From Frondihabitans sp. Leaf304 (GTDB taxonomy: Bacteria; Actinomycetota; Actinomycetes; Actinomycetales; Microbacteriaceae): a DNA stretch of 64,000 bases. The position numbers were made by a program, and so were the translations under genes. Location of the stretch: positions 959,363 through 1,023,362 of the forward strand of contig NZ_LMNV01000002.1 in the NCBI RefSeq assembly GCF_001423105.1, written 5' to 3'. How positions within the stretch are numbered: position 1 is the stretch's first letter; each line of letters opens with the position of its first letter. Under the pieces are notes generated by a model that saw only the letters and a list, made by a program, of their open reading frames with translations, made no database searches and was not told where the DNA came from. This document shows positions 25,397 through 34,936 of the stretch, one piece after another.

Positions 25397-26229
25397 TGTC
25401 GAAGTTCCAAGCCACCCTGCGGAGCGCAGTGCTCGCCCTCGGCGCCCTCGTCTTCCTGTTCCCCTTCTACTACATGATCATCGGATCGCTGCAGACGAAG
25501 CAGGATGCCAGTCTCGGCGGCGCTTTTCCGCATCCGAGCAACATCACCGGGGCGAACTACTCCGCGATCAACGATCGGATCAACCTCTTCTCGGGGCTGC
25601 TCAACTCGGGCATCTTCACGGCCGGGGTGCTGGTCTGCACGCTGATCTTCGGGGTGCTCGTCGGCTACTCGCTCGCCGTGCTGCAGTGGCGGGGCCGAGG
25701 CGTCACTTTCGCTCTCGCCCTGCTCGTGCAGGTAGTCCCGTTCCAGTTGTTGATCATCCCGCTCTACGTGCTCATCACCCGCACGTATGGGCTGGGCGAC
25801 AACTACTTGGGCATGATCCTGCCGTTCGCGATCAACTCGACGGCCGTGATCATCTTCCGCCAGTACTTCCTGCAGCTGCCGAAAGAGCTGTTCGAGGCCG
25901 CGCGGATCGACGGGGCGAACGAGTTCGTGCTCCTCTGGCGAATCGCGCTCCCCCTGGTGCGCCCGGCTCTCGTGACAGCGGCACTGCTGACCTTCATCGG
26001 CCCGTGGAACGAGTTCCTCTGGCCCTTCCTCATCACGAAGCAGGCCAGCATGCAGCCCCTTGCCGTCTCGCTCGCCAACTACATCTCGAACGTGGCCGCC
26101 ACCGCGTCCAACCCGTTCGGTGCGACGCTCGCCGGCGCCGTGGTGCTCGCCGCACCCGTCGTCGTGCTGTTCATCGTGTTCCAGCGCTACTTCATCTCGA
26201 CCGACGTGGGGTCGAGCGTCAAGGGCTGA
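25396..26229 (+). CDS. ABC sugar transporter permease (MalG-type)
   Basis: A 277-residue permease with six predicted helices and the EAA loop LFEAARIDGANEFVLLWRIA, followed by PLVRPALVTAALLTFIGPWN. It pairs with the MalF-type permease. The ATG shares a base with the preceding stop, so translation is coupled. The short cytoplasmic N-terminus is typical of MalG-type partners. Confidence 0.9.
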   Translation: MSKFQATLRSAVLALGALVFLFPFYYMIIGSLQTKQDASLGGAFPHPSNITGANYSAINDRINLFSGLLNSGIFTAGVLVCTLIFGVLVGYSLAVLQWRGRGVTFALALLVQVVPFQLLIIPLYVLITRTYGLGDNYLGMILPFAINSTAVIIFRQYFLQLPKELFEAARIDGANEFVLLWRIALPLVRPALVTAALLTFIGPWNEFLWPFLITKQASMQPLAVSLANYISNVAATASNPFGATLAGAVVLAAPVVVLFIVFQRYFISTDVGSSVKG

Positions 26230-26275
26230 CCGGCCCGCTTCCGACCCTCGAATCCCACCCACCTGGAGAACTCCC

Positions 26276-27340
26276 ATGACCGATGCATTTCCCTACCGTC
26301 TCTCCCGCCAGGGCGTCGTGATGACGCCCGAGCCCGGCAACGCCCTCGAGGTCGAGGGCGTCCTGAACCCCGGCTCGGGCCGCACGCCAGACGGCGCCCT
26401 CCACCTCCTCCCGCGCATGGTCGCCGAAGGCAACGTCTCGCGCGTCGGCCTGGCCAAGGTCGTCATCGAAGACGGCGTGCCCGTCGCTGTCGAACGCGAC
26501 GGCATCGTGCTCGAACCCGACCGCGGGTGGGAGCGCGGTGCCACGCACGCGGGCGTCGAAGACCCCCGAGTGACGAGGATCCCGGAGCTCGACCTCGACG
26601 TGATGACCTACGTCGCCTACGGCCCCCTCGGACCTCGCACCGCCGTCGCCGTGTCGAGCGACCTCCGCGAGTGGCGCCGACTCGGCCCGGTCACCTTCGA
26701 CTACGACGACACCCTCGACATGGACCTCGGTCTGTTCCACAACAAAGACACCGTGTTCTTCCCCGAGCCGGTCACCGCCCCCGATGGCGTGCGCTCGTTC
26801 GCCGTGCTGCACCGGCCGATGTGGGACATCGGCGAGACCGCACCGGGCGAGGGCATTCGCGTGCCCCGCGGCACCACCGACACCCGCCAGAGCATCTGGA
26901 TCAGCTACGTCTCGGTCGACGACGTGGCCCGCGACATCACGAACCTCACCCGCTGGGGTCAGCACCGATTCCTCGCCGGACCCGAGTTCCCGTTCGAGGA
27001 GCTCAAGATCGGCGGCGGCCCCGCACCCCTCCGGGTGCCCGAGGGCTGGCTGCTCCTGCACCACGGCGTCACCGGCACGATCGACAGTGCCTTCGCGCAG
27101 CAGAAGAACGTGAACTACGCGGCAGGCGGGATGATTCTCGACGCCGCGGATCCTTCTGTCGTCCTCTCGCGCAGCACCGAGCCGCTCCTCGCTCCCGCCA
27201 CCGCCGACGAGACCGGTGGCATCGTGCCGAACGTCGTGTTCCCCACCGCGATCGAAGAGATCGACGGCAGGCACTTCGTCTTCTACGGAATGGGCGACTC
27301 CAAAATCGGCGTCGCACTCCTCGAGCGGGTCGCCTCGTGA
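26276..27340 (+). CDS. GH130-family beta-mannoside phosphorylase/hydrolase
   Basis: A 354-residue five-bladed beta-propeller-type enzyme. THAGVEDPRVTRIPE and the later FEELKIGGGPAPLRVPEGWL and LHHGVTGT fit GH130, whose members use phosphate to split beta-mannosides (catalytic Asp in the VEDPR motif) or hydrolyse them. There is no signal peptide, so it acts on imported oligosaccharide. GGAG lies 6 bp before ATG 26276. The gene is last in the ABC operon and overlaps the secreted-protein gene by four bases. Confidence 0.85.
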   Translation: MTDAFPYRLSRQGVVMTPEPGNALEVEGVLNPGSGRTPDGALHLLPRMVAEGNVSRVGLAKVVIEDGVPVAVERDGIVLEPDRGWERGATHAGVEDPRVTRIPELDLDVMTYVAYGPLGPRTAVAVSSDLREWRRLGPVTFDYDDTLDMDLGLFHNKDTVFFPEPVTAPDGVRSFAVLHRPMWDIGETAPGEGIRVPRGTTDTRQSIWISYVSVDDVARDITNLTRWGQHRFLAGPEFPFEELKIGGGPAPLRVPEGWLLLHHGVTGTIDSAFAQQKNVNYAAGGMILDAADPSVVLSRSTEPLLAPATADETGGIVPNVVFPTAIEEIDGRHFVFYGMGDSKIGVALLERVAS

Positions 27341-29412
27341 CCGCGTCGCGCACGACCTTCAGGATCCGGGCCCTCGCAGCGATCGGCACGGTCGCCCTCG
27401 CCGCCGGGGCCGGGCTCACCGCCGCCTCCCCCGCGATCGCGAGCGCCCCGGATCCTCGTCCTGCCGCGAGCACCCCGACGGCTCGGCTCACCAATCTCGC
27501 GCACCTCGACTACCTGCTCGATCAGACGACTCCCCCGGCGACGGCGGGCCACACCACCTACGCCCTCGACTCGCAGCCGACGCTCACCATGCCGTGGGTG
27601 TACGCCGATGCACGGCCCGGCAACACGTTCGAACGGGTCGGCGGCGGGCCGCTCGACCCGGCGACCGGGCACTGGGGTCAGGGGTCGTACGACTCCGACG
27701 ACGTGTCGCGTGCGGCCGTCGTCTACCTGCGCGACTGGAAGCAGACCGGCTCGGCGTCGAGCCGTGAGAAGGCGTACGAGCTGCTGAGGTCGACGGCGTA
27801 TTTCCAGACGACCTCGGGGCCGGACGCCGGCAACGTGGTGCTGTGGATGCAGCCCGACGGCACGCTCAACCCGAGCCCGGTGCCCGTCGAGCTCCCGAAC
27901 CCCTCGGACAGCGGCAACAGCTACTGGCTGGCACGCACGCTCTGGGCCTACGGCGAGGGGTACGCGGCGTTCAAGTCGACCGACCCGGCCTTCGCCTCGT
28001 TCTTGCAGGACCGCCTGCAGCTCGGAGTGAGGGCTCTCGAGCGCTCGACACTGGCCTCCTACGGCAGGTACGGAGTGGCCGACGGTACTCGTGTGCCGAG
28101 CTGGCTCATCGTCGGTAGTGCCGGCGCCTCGGCCGAGGCCGTGCTGGGTCTCGCCGCCTACTCGAAGGCAGCACCCCACGATCGCCCGGCCCGCTCGGCA
28201 CTCTCAGAGCTCTCCGAGGGGATCGCCGCGATGGGATCCTCCCGTTCCGCCGCCGTTGCGGTGCAGAAGTGGCCGTACGGGGCGATCCTGCCCGAGACGA
28301 AGTCGCGGTCACAGTTCCACTCGTGGGCGTCACAGATGCCGGCTGCTCTCGCCGAGGCATCGGTCGTGCTGAAGAAGCCGTCGCTGCTCCAGCCCGCCGT
28401 CACCGACTCGGTGGCGTTCTCGTCGACGCTGTTGACCTCGACCGGTCCGATCAACGGCTTCTCGCCCGCGCCGACCGACACGACGCAGATCGCCTACGGG
28501 GCCGACTCTCGACTTCAGTCGCTCCTCGCCACCGCGGATGCGGCGCACAGCCCCGGCATCGAGCAGCTCGCCGGCCTCATGGCGAGCTGGTACTTCGGCA
28601 ACAACACCTCGGGCAAGCCGACCTACGACCCCGCCACCGGCGTCACCTTCGATGGCGTGCAGCCGACCGGCTCGGTCAACACCGGATCGGGAGCCGAGTC
28701 GACCATCCACGGCCTCCTGTCGATGATCGCGCTCGATGCGCACCCTCGCGTGTCGGCCTTGGCGCAGTCGGCTTCGACCGTCGTCTCGCGTGACGGACTC
28801 AGTGTCGTCGAGGCGGAGAAGGCGACCGCCACCACCGGAACCGTCGTCACCCCGACCTCGGCCTCCGACGGCGAGTCGCAGCTCAGCGGCGGCTCCGAGC
28901 TCGCGCTCGATCGCGGTGAGACGGCGACGTTCGCCGTGCCCGCCACGGCCTCGGGTGGTGCACGTCACATCGATCCGGTCATCGCGATGCCGACGGGGTC
29001 TGCTCCGGTGGCGCTGTGGACGGGCTCGACGAAGCGAACACCGCTCGGCGTGACCCGTGCCACCGTCGGTGCGCAGGGAGTCACCCCGGTGCCGGGTGCT
29101 CTTCTGCCCGCCTCGCTGCTGCTGCCGCTGCGCGGATCGGCGACCTCGGTGTCGGTGCGTGCCCTCAGCGGGACGACGACCGTCGACGCGCTGCTCGTGC
29201 GGCCGCTCGTCTCGCGGGTCGTGCTCTCGGGAGCCGGTGACAATCGGTCGGAGCTCGTCCAGTCGACGTCGCTGCTCCCCCAGCGCGCGACGATCGGCAG
29301 CCGAGGATCCACGGTGCGCACCTACGACGACAAGGGTCGCCTCAAGCAGACACTCACGGGCGAGCGCAGCATCTACCTCCCGGCCGGAGGCTTCGCCGTC
29401 GCCACCCGCTGA
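27337..29412 (+). CDS. Large secreted protein of the GH130 locus
   Basis: A 691-residue exported protein with signal peptide (about 1-37, cleavage near AIASAPD). Residues 50-480 are rich in helical repeats (AAVVYLRDWKQTGSASSREK, SYWLARTLWAYGEGYAAF, ASAEAVLGLAAY), suggesting an alpha/alpha barrel such as that of many glycosidases. The C-terminal 220 residues are beta-rich and could be a carbohydrate-binding domain (VVEAEKATATTG, then FAVPATASGGARH). Enzyme family not assigned. GTG 27337 overlaps the GH130 stop, so it belongs to the operon and may release sugars outside the cell for the importer. Confidence 0.7.
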   Translation: MTASRTTFRIRALAAIGTVALAAGAGLTAASPAIASAPDPRPAASTPTARLTNLAHLDYLLDQTTPPATAGHTTYALDSQPTLTMPWVYADARPGNTFERVGGGPLDPATGHWGQGSYDSDDVSRAAVVYLRDWKQTGSASSREKAYELLRSTAYFQTTSGPDAGNVVLWMQPDGTLNPSPVPVELPNPSDSGNSYWLARTLWAYGEGYAAFKSTDPAFASFLQDRLQLGVRALERSTLASYGRYGVADGTRVPSWLIVGSAGASAEAVLGLAAYSKAAPHDRPARSALSELSEGIAAMGSSRSAAVAVQKWPYGAILPETKSRSQFHSWASQMPAALAEASVVLKKPSLLQPAVTDSVAFSSTLLTSTGPINGFSPAPTDTTQIAYGADSRLQSLLATADAAHSPGIEQLAGLMASWYFGNNTSGKPTYDPATGVTFDGVQPTGSVNTGSGAESTIHGLLSMIALDAHPRVSALAQSASTVVSRDGLSVVEAEKATATTGTVVTPTSASDGESQLSGGSELALDRGETATFAVPATASGGARHIDPVIAMPTGSAPVALWTGSTKRTPLGVTRATVGAQGVTPVPGALLPASLLLPLRGSATSVSVRALSGTTTVDALLVRPLVSRVVLSGAGDNRSELVQSTSLLPQRATIGSRGSTVRTYDDKGRLKQTLTGERSIYLPAGGFAVATR

Positions 29413-29451
29413 CCCGCTGGTCGCGCCGCGTCCGCTCCCCGCGCCGTACAC

Positions 29452-29507
29452 CGAGTGCCGCCAAATGCCCCTCTGCTGCTTCCAGCTCGGGCAAATGGCG
29501 GCACTCG
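29452..29507. repeat. 56-bp inverted repeat, family A copy 4
   Basis: Arms CGAGTGCCGCCAAATG and CAAATGGCGGCACTCG with a 24-bp unrelated centre. It lies between the convergent ends of the secreted protein and SDR genes. Confidence 0.85.
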
Positions 29508-29541
29508 GCACCCGGGGCGGGGGTTGGGCGGGGCGGGGCTG

Positions 29542-30333
29542 TCAGTACTTGATCGACTGGCCGCCGTCGATCGGCAGCACCGTCGCGTTCACGTATGAGG
29601 CGTCGTCCGACAGCAGGAACGCGACGACCGACGCGATCTCGTTCGCCTCGCCGTAGCGCTTCGTCGGGTTGATCTGAATGAACTCCTCGGCAGCTTTGCG
29701 GGGGTCGTCGGCGTTGAGCTGCTTCATCGAGTTCTCGACCATCGGGGTCCAGATGGCGCCGGGTGCGATCGCGTTGATACGGATGCCGAACTGGCCGTAC
29801 TCGATGGCGGAGTTGCGGGTGAGGCCGACGACGCCGTGCTTTGCTGCGGCGTAGCCCGACTGGTTGCCGATGCCGGTGATGCCCCCGACGCTGGCCGTGT
29901 TGACGACCATGCCGGATCCTTGTTCGCGCATGATCTTCAGGACCTTCTCGAGGCCGAGGAACACGCCGCGGAGGTTGATGGCGACGACCTTGTCGAACTC
30001 GTCGGCGCTGAAGTTCTCGGTGAGGTTCTGACGACCCTCGATACCGGCGTTGTTGAAGAAGCCGTCGATGCGGCCGAAGCGCTCGAGTGTCGCTTTGACA
30101 TAGGCGTCGACGTCGGCCTCCTTCGAGACGTCGGCGAGGGTGGTGAGAACCTCGGCCTCGGGCGTCGCCTCGAGGACGGCGGCCTTCGACTCGTCGAGGC
30201 CCTTCTGCGAGATGTCGACGAGGGCGAGCTTCGCTCCCTCGGCGGCGAGACGGAGGGCGGTGGCGCGACCGAGGCCGGATCCGCCTCCGGTGATGAGGAC
30301 GACGCGGCCGGTGAATCGGGTGCTGCTGGGCAT
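29542..30333 (-). CDS. SDR-family NAD(P)-dependent oxidoreductase
   Basis: A 263-residue classical short-chain dehydrogenase: cofactor motif LITGGGSGLGRATALRLA (about 13-30), NNAG, active-site Ser (TASVGGITG) and YAAAK catalytic pair, with the C-terminal PIDGGQSIKY. Substrate unknown; secondary alcohols or sugars are typical. It diverges from the GntR regulator at 30573, so it may be regulated by that protein. Confidence 0.9.
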   Translation of the reverse strand: MPSSTRFTGRVVLITGGGSGLGRATALRLAAEGAKLALVDISQKGLDESKAAVLEATPEAEVLTTLADVSKEADVDAYVKATLERFGRIDGFFNNAGIEGRQNLTENFSADEFDKVVAINLRGVFLGLEKVLKIMREQGSGMVVNTASVGGITGIGNQSGYAAAKHGVVGLTRNSAIEYGQFGIRINAIAPGAIWTPMVENSMKQLNADDPRKAAEEFIQINPTKRYGEANEIASVVAFLLSDDASYVNATVLPIDGGQSIKY

Positions 30334-30450
30334 GGCTGTGTTTCTCCTGCTTCGACGATGAAGGGCTCGGAGCGGTGTGGTGCGGCGAGTCCGGCTCTCT
30401 TGGGGGGAGTCGGCTTTATGCTACACCTGTTGCCTTGACTGCCTCCCGAT

Positions 30451-30468
30451 GCGCCTGTCTCCAGGCGC
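30451..30468. promoter_or_regulatory. Small palindrome in the SDR/GntR divergent gap
   Basis: GCGCCTG and CAGGCGC are perfect 7-bp arms with a 4-bp spacer, in the gap between the divergent genes. It may be an operator for the GntR protein or a hairpin in a 5' leader. Confidence 0.35.
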
Positions 30469-30572
30469 AATGAGACGGAAACACAATCGGCCTCTAGCCG
30501 ACACGCGTCGCACGTATGCTCGCCCCACCGAGGGTCGCGCCCGACGTGGGAGATCCGGGCTGGAGAATCGCG

Positions 30573-31373
30573 ATGCAGACTCAGACCGAACTGACAGAAG
30601 CCATCGGCCGCGCTCGAGCGGGCAGCCGGCAGCGGATGCGCGACATCCTCCAGTCATCGCCGCGGCGAGCGCACGTCCTCCTTCGGGCCAGCATTCGTCG
30701 TGGGCTCCTTGCCACGGGGAGGCCGGTCGAAGAGCAGAGCCTCATCATGTCGATGATGATGAGTCGAAACAGCATTCGATCCGCGCTGGTCCAACTCGGA
30801 CAGGAAGGGCTCATCGAACGGCGACAGCGAGTCGGCACGAGCGTCGTCGCCTCCATCTCCGAACTGCCCCTGCTCGAGCTCCTCCCGGTCGGAGGCTGGA
30901 CCCGAGCCCAGGAGGATCCCGAGCGGCCTTCCGTCCCCCTCGAGCTTTCGTTTCTCGAGAGAGGCATCGTCTTGGCGGACGAGCACATCCGGACGCGGCT
31001 GCAGCTCAACGGCGAGCACGTCTACATGAGGGAGGACCTCGTCAGTCGCGGGGGTGAGCCGATGGGGATCCTGGTCGGCTATTACCCGGCCGACGGCCCC
31101 GAGCCGACGGTCGAGATCGACCACGGACTCGACGCCCTCCGGCGTGTCGCGCTCTCCCACGTCGAGGCCACGGTCGAAGCCGTGAACTGCGATGAGCGCA
31201 CGGCGAAGATGCTGGGTATTGCGGTCGGGGCGGCGGTCCTCGTCCGCGAGACGGTCGTCCACGGAGCCGACGGCCGTCCGAGCATGCTGGCCTACGGCCA
31301 CTACCGGGGCGACCGCGTCGCGCTCTGGGCCAAGGACGACGGCGTCCCCGCGATGCGGAACGACGCCGTCTGA
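30573..31373 (+). CDS. GntR-family regulator (UTRA domain)
   Basis: A 266-residue regulator with an N-terminal winged helix (ASIRRGLLATGRPVEEQSLI, SRNSIRSALVQLGQEGLIE) and a C-terminal UTRA-type ligand domain (VYMREDLVSRGGEPMGILVG, ALRRVALSHVEATVEAV, AAVLVRETVV). ATG 30573 has GGAGA seven bases upstream; 30516 is an in-frame alternative. It starts the plus-strand set of import and monooxygenase genes, so it probably senses the substrate of that pathway. Confidence 0.88.
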   Translation: MQTQTELTEAIGRARAGSRQRMRDILQSSPRRAHVLLRASIRRGLLATGRPVEEQSLIMSMMMSRNSIRSALVQLGQEGLIERRQRVGTSVVASISELPLLELLPVGGWTRAQEDPERPSVPLELSFLERGIVLADEHIRTRLQLNGEHVYMREDLVSRGGEPMGILVGYYPADGPEPTVEIDHGLDALRRVALSHVEATVEAVNCDERTAKMLGIAVGAAVLVRETVVHGADGRPSMLAYGHYRGDRVALWAKDDGVPAMRNDAV

Positions 31374-31524
31374 CGAGTGCCCGGCCCACGGCGGAAACCC
31401 CTCCGATGCCCGCCAGGACAGCGATCCGCTCGGCGAAATCAACCGTTACGACCCCGACACGGCAGTGACTCAATCGGCCCATAGCGTCATCACCACGCCG
31501 TTCATCTCGAAGGAAGGATCGGAC

Positions 31525-32442
31525 ATGGTGCGCTTCATCGGATCCCGCTTGCTGCGGACCGTCATCACGATCTTCGCGGTGCTGACCTTCGCCTTCATCC
31601 TGGCTAGGCTCACCGGCGACCCGGTACGGCTCATGCTGCCCGACCAGGCCACCGACGACCAGGTGCAGGCCATGCGGCACACGCTCGGCCTCGACCGGCC
31701 GATCGTCGTGCAATACCTCCTCTTCCTGGCCGACGCCGCTCGGGGCGACCTCGGCGACTCGATCCGGCAGGGTCAGTCGGCTTTCGGACTCGTGCTCGAG
31801 CGGCTTCCGAACACGCTCGAGCTCGCCGTGACCTCCTTCGTCCTCGGCTTCGTCATCGCAGTGGCTCTGACGATCATCGCCGAGACGACCGGCAACCGCC
31901 GCCTCCGGAGCGCGATGCTCTGGCTTGCGACCATCCGGCAGGCCATCCCGCCGTATCTCTTCGGCATCCTGCTGGTTCTCGTCTTCTCGGTCTCGCTGGG
32001 CCTCCTTCCGGCTATCGGGCGAACGAGCTACGCCAGCTTCGTCCTGCCGGTCGCGACTATGGCGACCTTCGAGATCGCTCTCTACCTTCGGCTCCTGATG
32101 TCGTCGTTCGACGAATCCCGATCGCTCGACTACGTCCGGACGGCTCGTGCCAAGGGCGCCTCCCGAGCGAGGATCGTCGTTCGACACATGCTGCCGAATG
32201 CGCTCCTCCCCGTCATCACGATCGCCGGTATCAACCTCGGCGTGCTCATGGGCGGCACGGTCGTATTGGAGATGGTCTTCAACTGGCCGGGACTCGGACG
32301 CCTCATCGTCCAGGGGGTCACCGACCGCGACTACCCCATAGTCCAGGCGGGTGTCGTGCTCATCGCCCTCCTGTTCGTCGTCGTCAATCTCGTCGTCGAC
32401 CTGCTCTACGCGGTCCTCGACCCGCGAGTGAGGCTGTCATGA
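31525..32442 (+). CDS. ABC dipeptide/nickel-type permease (DppB-like)
   Basis: A 305-residue permease with six predicted helices, the first near 7-27, and the family motif FNWPGLGRLIVQGVTDRDYP near the C-terminus. AAGGAAGGA provides the ribosome site. It overlaps the DppC-like gene by four bases. Together with the binding protein at 33407 and the fused ATPase at 35615 it makes a complete importer for a peptide-sized or smaller polar compound. Confidence 0.9.
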   Translation: MVRFIGSRLLRTVITIFAVLTFAFILARLTGDPVRLMLPDQATDDQVQAMRHTLGLDRPIVVQYLLFLADAARGDLGDSIRQGQSAFGLVLERLPNTLELAVTSFVLGFVIAVALTIIAETTGNRRLRSAMLWLATIRQAIPPYLFGILLVLVFSVSLGLLPAIGRTSYASFVLPVATMATFEIALYLRLLMSSFDESRSLDYVRTARAKGASRARIVVRHMLPNALLPVITIAGINLGVLMGGTVVLEMVFNWPGLGRLIVQGVTDRDYPIVQAGVVLIALLFVVVNLVVDLLYAVLDPRVRLS

Positions 32443-33308
32443 CCCAGGCCACCACCCGACTCCGTTCGGGAACCCAGGCGAAGGCCCTCACCGCGGGTCT
32501 CCTCGGGGCAGCCCCCTCGCTCGTCGTGGCCTCCGCCATGCTCGTGGTGGTCGCGCTGATCGTAATCGTCGTGCCGCTCCTCCCCGGCTTCGACGCCTAC
32601 TCGCAGGATCTCTCGACCGTGAGGGAGCACCCCTTCTCGGACATGGCGCACCTGCTGGGGACGGACGCTCTCGGACGCGACGTCCTCGATCGGCTCTCGG
32701 TCGCGACGCGGACGTCTCTGATCGTGGCGTTCGGCGCCGTGCTCATCTCGATGACGCTCGGGCTGGCCGTGGGGCTTGTCTCGGGGTGGCGGCGGGGCCG
32801 CCTTGACGCCTTCCTGATGGGCGTTGCGGATATCCAGCTGTCGATTCCGGTTGTCCTGCTGCTCATCGTGGTCGTGGCCGCCGTCGGCTCGAGCACCGGA
32901 CTCCTCGTCGTGATGCTCGGCCTCACGAACTGGGTCGGCTACGGTCGCGTCGCTCGGTCGATAGCCGTGTCGCTGCGCGAACGCGAGTTCGTCACCGCCG
33001 TCGTAGCTGCCGGTGGTTCGAGCTGGTGGATCATCACCCGCCATCTGCTTCCGCACGTCCTCCCCCAGGTCGTCATCCTCGCCGCCTTCGAGATCGGAAC
33101 AGTCATCACGATCGAATCGTCCCTCTCGTTCATCGGCCTCGGGATCCAGCCGCCCACCCCGAGCCTCGGCGGGCTCATTGCCGACGGCAAGAACTACCTG
33201 CAGACCGACCCGGCTCTCGTGATCGTGCCCGCACTGATGATCCTGCTGGTCATCGGGGGCGTCCAGTTCGTCTCTCAGGGACTGACGGCCAGACGCGCAA
33301 GGCGCTGA
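32439..33308 (+). CDS. ABC dipeptide/nickel-type permease (DppC-like)
   Basis: A 289-residue permease: HLLGTDALGRDVLDRL is the typical DppC signature before the membrane core, and the coupling loop is in EFVTAVVAAGGSSWWIITRH. The last part (ESSLSFIGLGIQPPTPSLGG) is also diagnostic. The ATG overlaps the DppB-like stop (ATGA). Confidence 0.92.
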   Translation: MTQATTRLRSGTQAKALTAGLLGAAPSLVVASAMLVVVALIVIVVPLLPGFDAYSQDLSTVREHPFSDMAHLLGTDALGRDVLDRLSVATRTSLIVAFGAVLISMTLGLAVGLVSGWRRGRLDAFLMGVADIQLSIPVVLLLIVVVAAVGSSTGLLVVMLGLTNWVGYGRVARSIAVSLREREFVTAVVAAGGSSWWIITRHLLPHVLPQVVILAAFEIGTVITIESSLSFIGLGIQPPTPSLGGLIADGKNYLQTDPALVIVPALMILLVIGGVQFVSQGLTARRARR

Positions 33309-33406
33309 CCAGGATCCTGCACTCCCCTCTTTGACCCGACGTTCTATCGCAACAGGCAATCCCTCCTCCTTCTCTGCCCTCCCACCCGATCCTGAAGGGA
33401 TCTTCC

Positions 33407-34927
33407 ATGGCCCCAATCGCCCGACGCCTGCTCGCCGCAGTCGCGATCACCGGCACCGCAGCTCTCGTGCTCAGCGGCTGCGCCGACTTCTCGTCCGGTG
33501 GGTCCTCCACCAGCACGGACTCCGCCAGAACGACCGTGACGGCGGCCCTCGTGGGCGAGCCCTCGACGCTCGACCCCGTCTTCGACACCAACCTGCCGAC
33601 CCTGAACGTGTTCCAGAACGTGTTCGATCAGCTCACGACCATCGATGCGGACGGCGCGGTCCAGCCGGGCCTCGCGACGAAATGGACCCACGACGAGGCG
33701 CTCACGACCTGGACCTTCACTCTGCGTTCCGACGCGAAGTTCTCCGACGACAGCCCGGTGACGGCCGACGACGTGGTCTACACCTACGAGACGGCGATGA
33801 AGAATCCCGAGTCGAACCTCGGCGGGTACATGACGGCGATCAAATCGCTGGAGGCGACGGATGACACGACCGTGGTCTTCCATCTCAAGGCCGCGTACGC
33901 CCCCTTCGACCGCCAGGTCACCCTGGTGTCGATCCTCCCGAAGGCGATCTACGAGGCGGAAGGCGCGAAGGCCTTCGGCCAGAAGCCGGTCGGTTCCGGG
34001 CCGTACGAGGTCGTCAAATGGACGCACGGCGACTCCATCACTCTGAAGAGGAACCCGGACTACTGGGGAGACAAGGGCAAGTACGAAAACGTGGTGCTTC
34101 AGTTCGTCCCGGACGAGACGACGCGGGCGAACTCCGTGCAGTCGGGTGACATCGACGTGGCGCTTCTCGGCCCGGCGAGCGTCTCGACCATCTCGTCGTC
34201 CGACGCAGCCGAAGTCGTGGACACGAAGTCGAATCGCGTCATCTACACCGGATTCAACGCAAAGGCGGAGTGGCTCGACGATCCTGATTTCCGCAAGGCC
34301 GTGAGCCTGGCGATCGACCGGAAGGCCATCTCGGAGAACCTCATGAGCGGCACCACGGAGCCGGCGAGCCAGCTGATCGCTTCGGTGACACAGGGCTACG
34401 ACGCGTCGATCGAGCCGACTGAACAGGATGTGACGGAGGCCAAGAGGCTGGTCGCGGCTTCCGGCTACGACGGGTCGACGATCACGCTGAGCTACCCGAC
34501 GACGACACTGCCTCAGATCCAGCAGCTCGCGCAGTCGGTCCAGCAGTATCTCGAGAAGGTCGGCATCGCCGTGAAGCTTGACGGCCAGGAGTTCTCTGCC
34601 TTCTCGGCCAACTGGTTCGCCGCCAAATTCGCCGGCCTCTACCTCTACGCCTTCGCACCGTCGGCACTCGACGCCGACCTGCCCCTCGAGATGCTGCTGA
34701 AGACCGGCGGCCAGGGTTACGTCTCCGACCCGCAGATCGACGCCCTCCTCTCCGACGAGCTGGCCGAGTCCGACGAGACAGCCCGCGACAAGGACATCGC
34801 CGACATCTCGAAAATCGTCGCAGCGAAGACGTACTACGCACCGCTCGTCGCCGACACCTATACGTACGGCGTCACGAAGGGTCTCGACTGGACCCCTCGT
34901 CCCAACGGCATGATCCTCTTCAACTAG
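33407..34927 (+). CDS. ABC peptide-type solute-binding lipoprotein
   Basis: A 506-residue family 5 binding protein: lipobox LSGC (C25), early VGEPSTLDPVFDTN, middle VGSGPYEVVKWTHGDSITLK and the family cleft regions. It delivers substrate to the DppBC-like permeases. The neighbouring oxidative genes suggest a small nitrogen-containing compound or metal chelate rather than a peptide; that is inference. Confidence 0.9.
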   Translation: MAPIARRLLAAVAITGTAALVLSGCADFSSGGSSTSTDSARTTVTAALVGEPSTLDPVFDTNLPTLNVFQNVFDQLTTIDADGAVQPGLATKWTHDEALTTWTFTLRSDAKFSDDSPVTADDVVYTYETAMKNPESNLGGYMTAIKSLEATDDTTVVFHLKAAYAPFDRQVTLVSILPKAIYEAEGAKAFGQKPVGSGPYEVVKWTHGDSITLKRNPDYWGDKGKYENVVLQFVPDETTRANSVQSGDIDVALLGPASVSTISSSDAAEVVDTKSNRVIYTGFNAKAEWLDDPDFRKAVSLAIDRKAISENLMSGTTEPASQLIASVTQGYDASIEPTEQDVTEAKRLVAASGYDGSTITLSYPTTTLPQIQQLAQSVQQYLEKVGIAVKLDGQEFSAFSANWFAAKFAGLYLYAFAPSALDADLPLEMLLKTGGQGYVSDPQIDALLSDELAESDETARDKDIADISKIVAAKTYYAPLVADTYTYGVTKGLDWTPRPNGMILFN

Positions 34928-34936
34928 GAGCCCCTC

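Noticed and set aside
26527-29412. A 961-residue secreted protein
   Set aside because: The first 270 codons are an Arg-rich shadow of the GH130 gene; a normal signal peptide begins at 27337.
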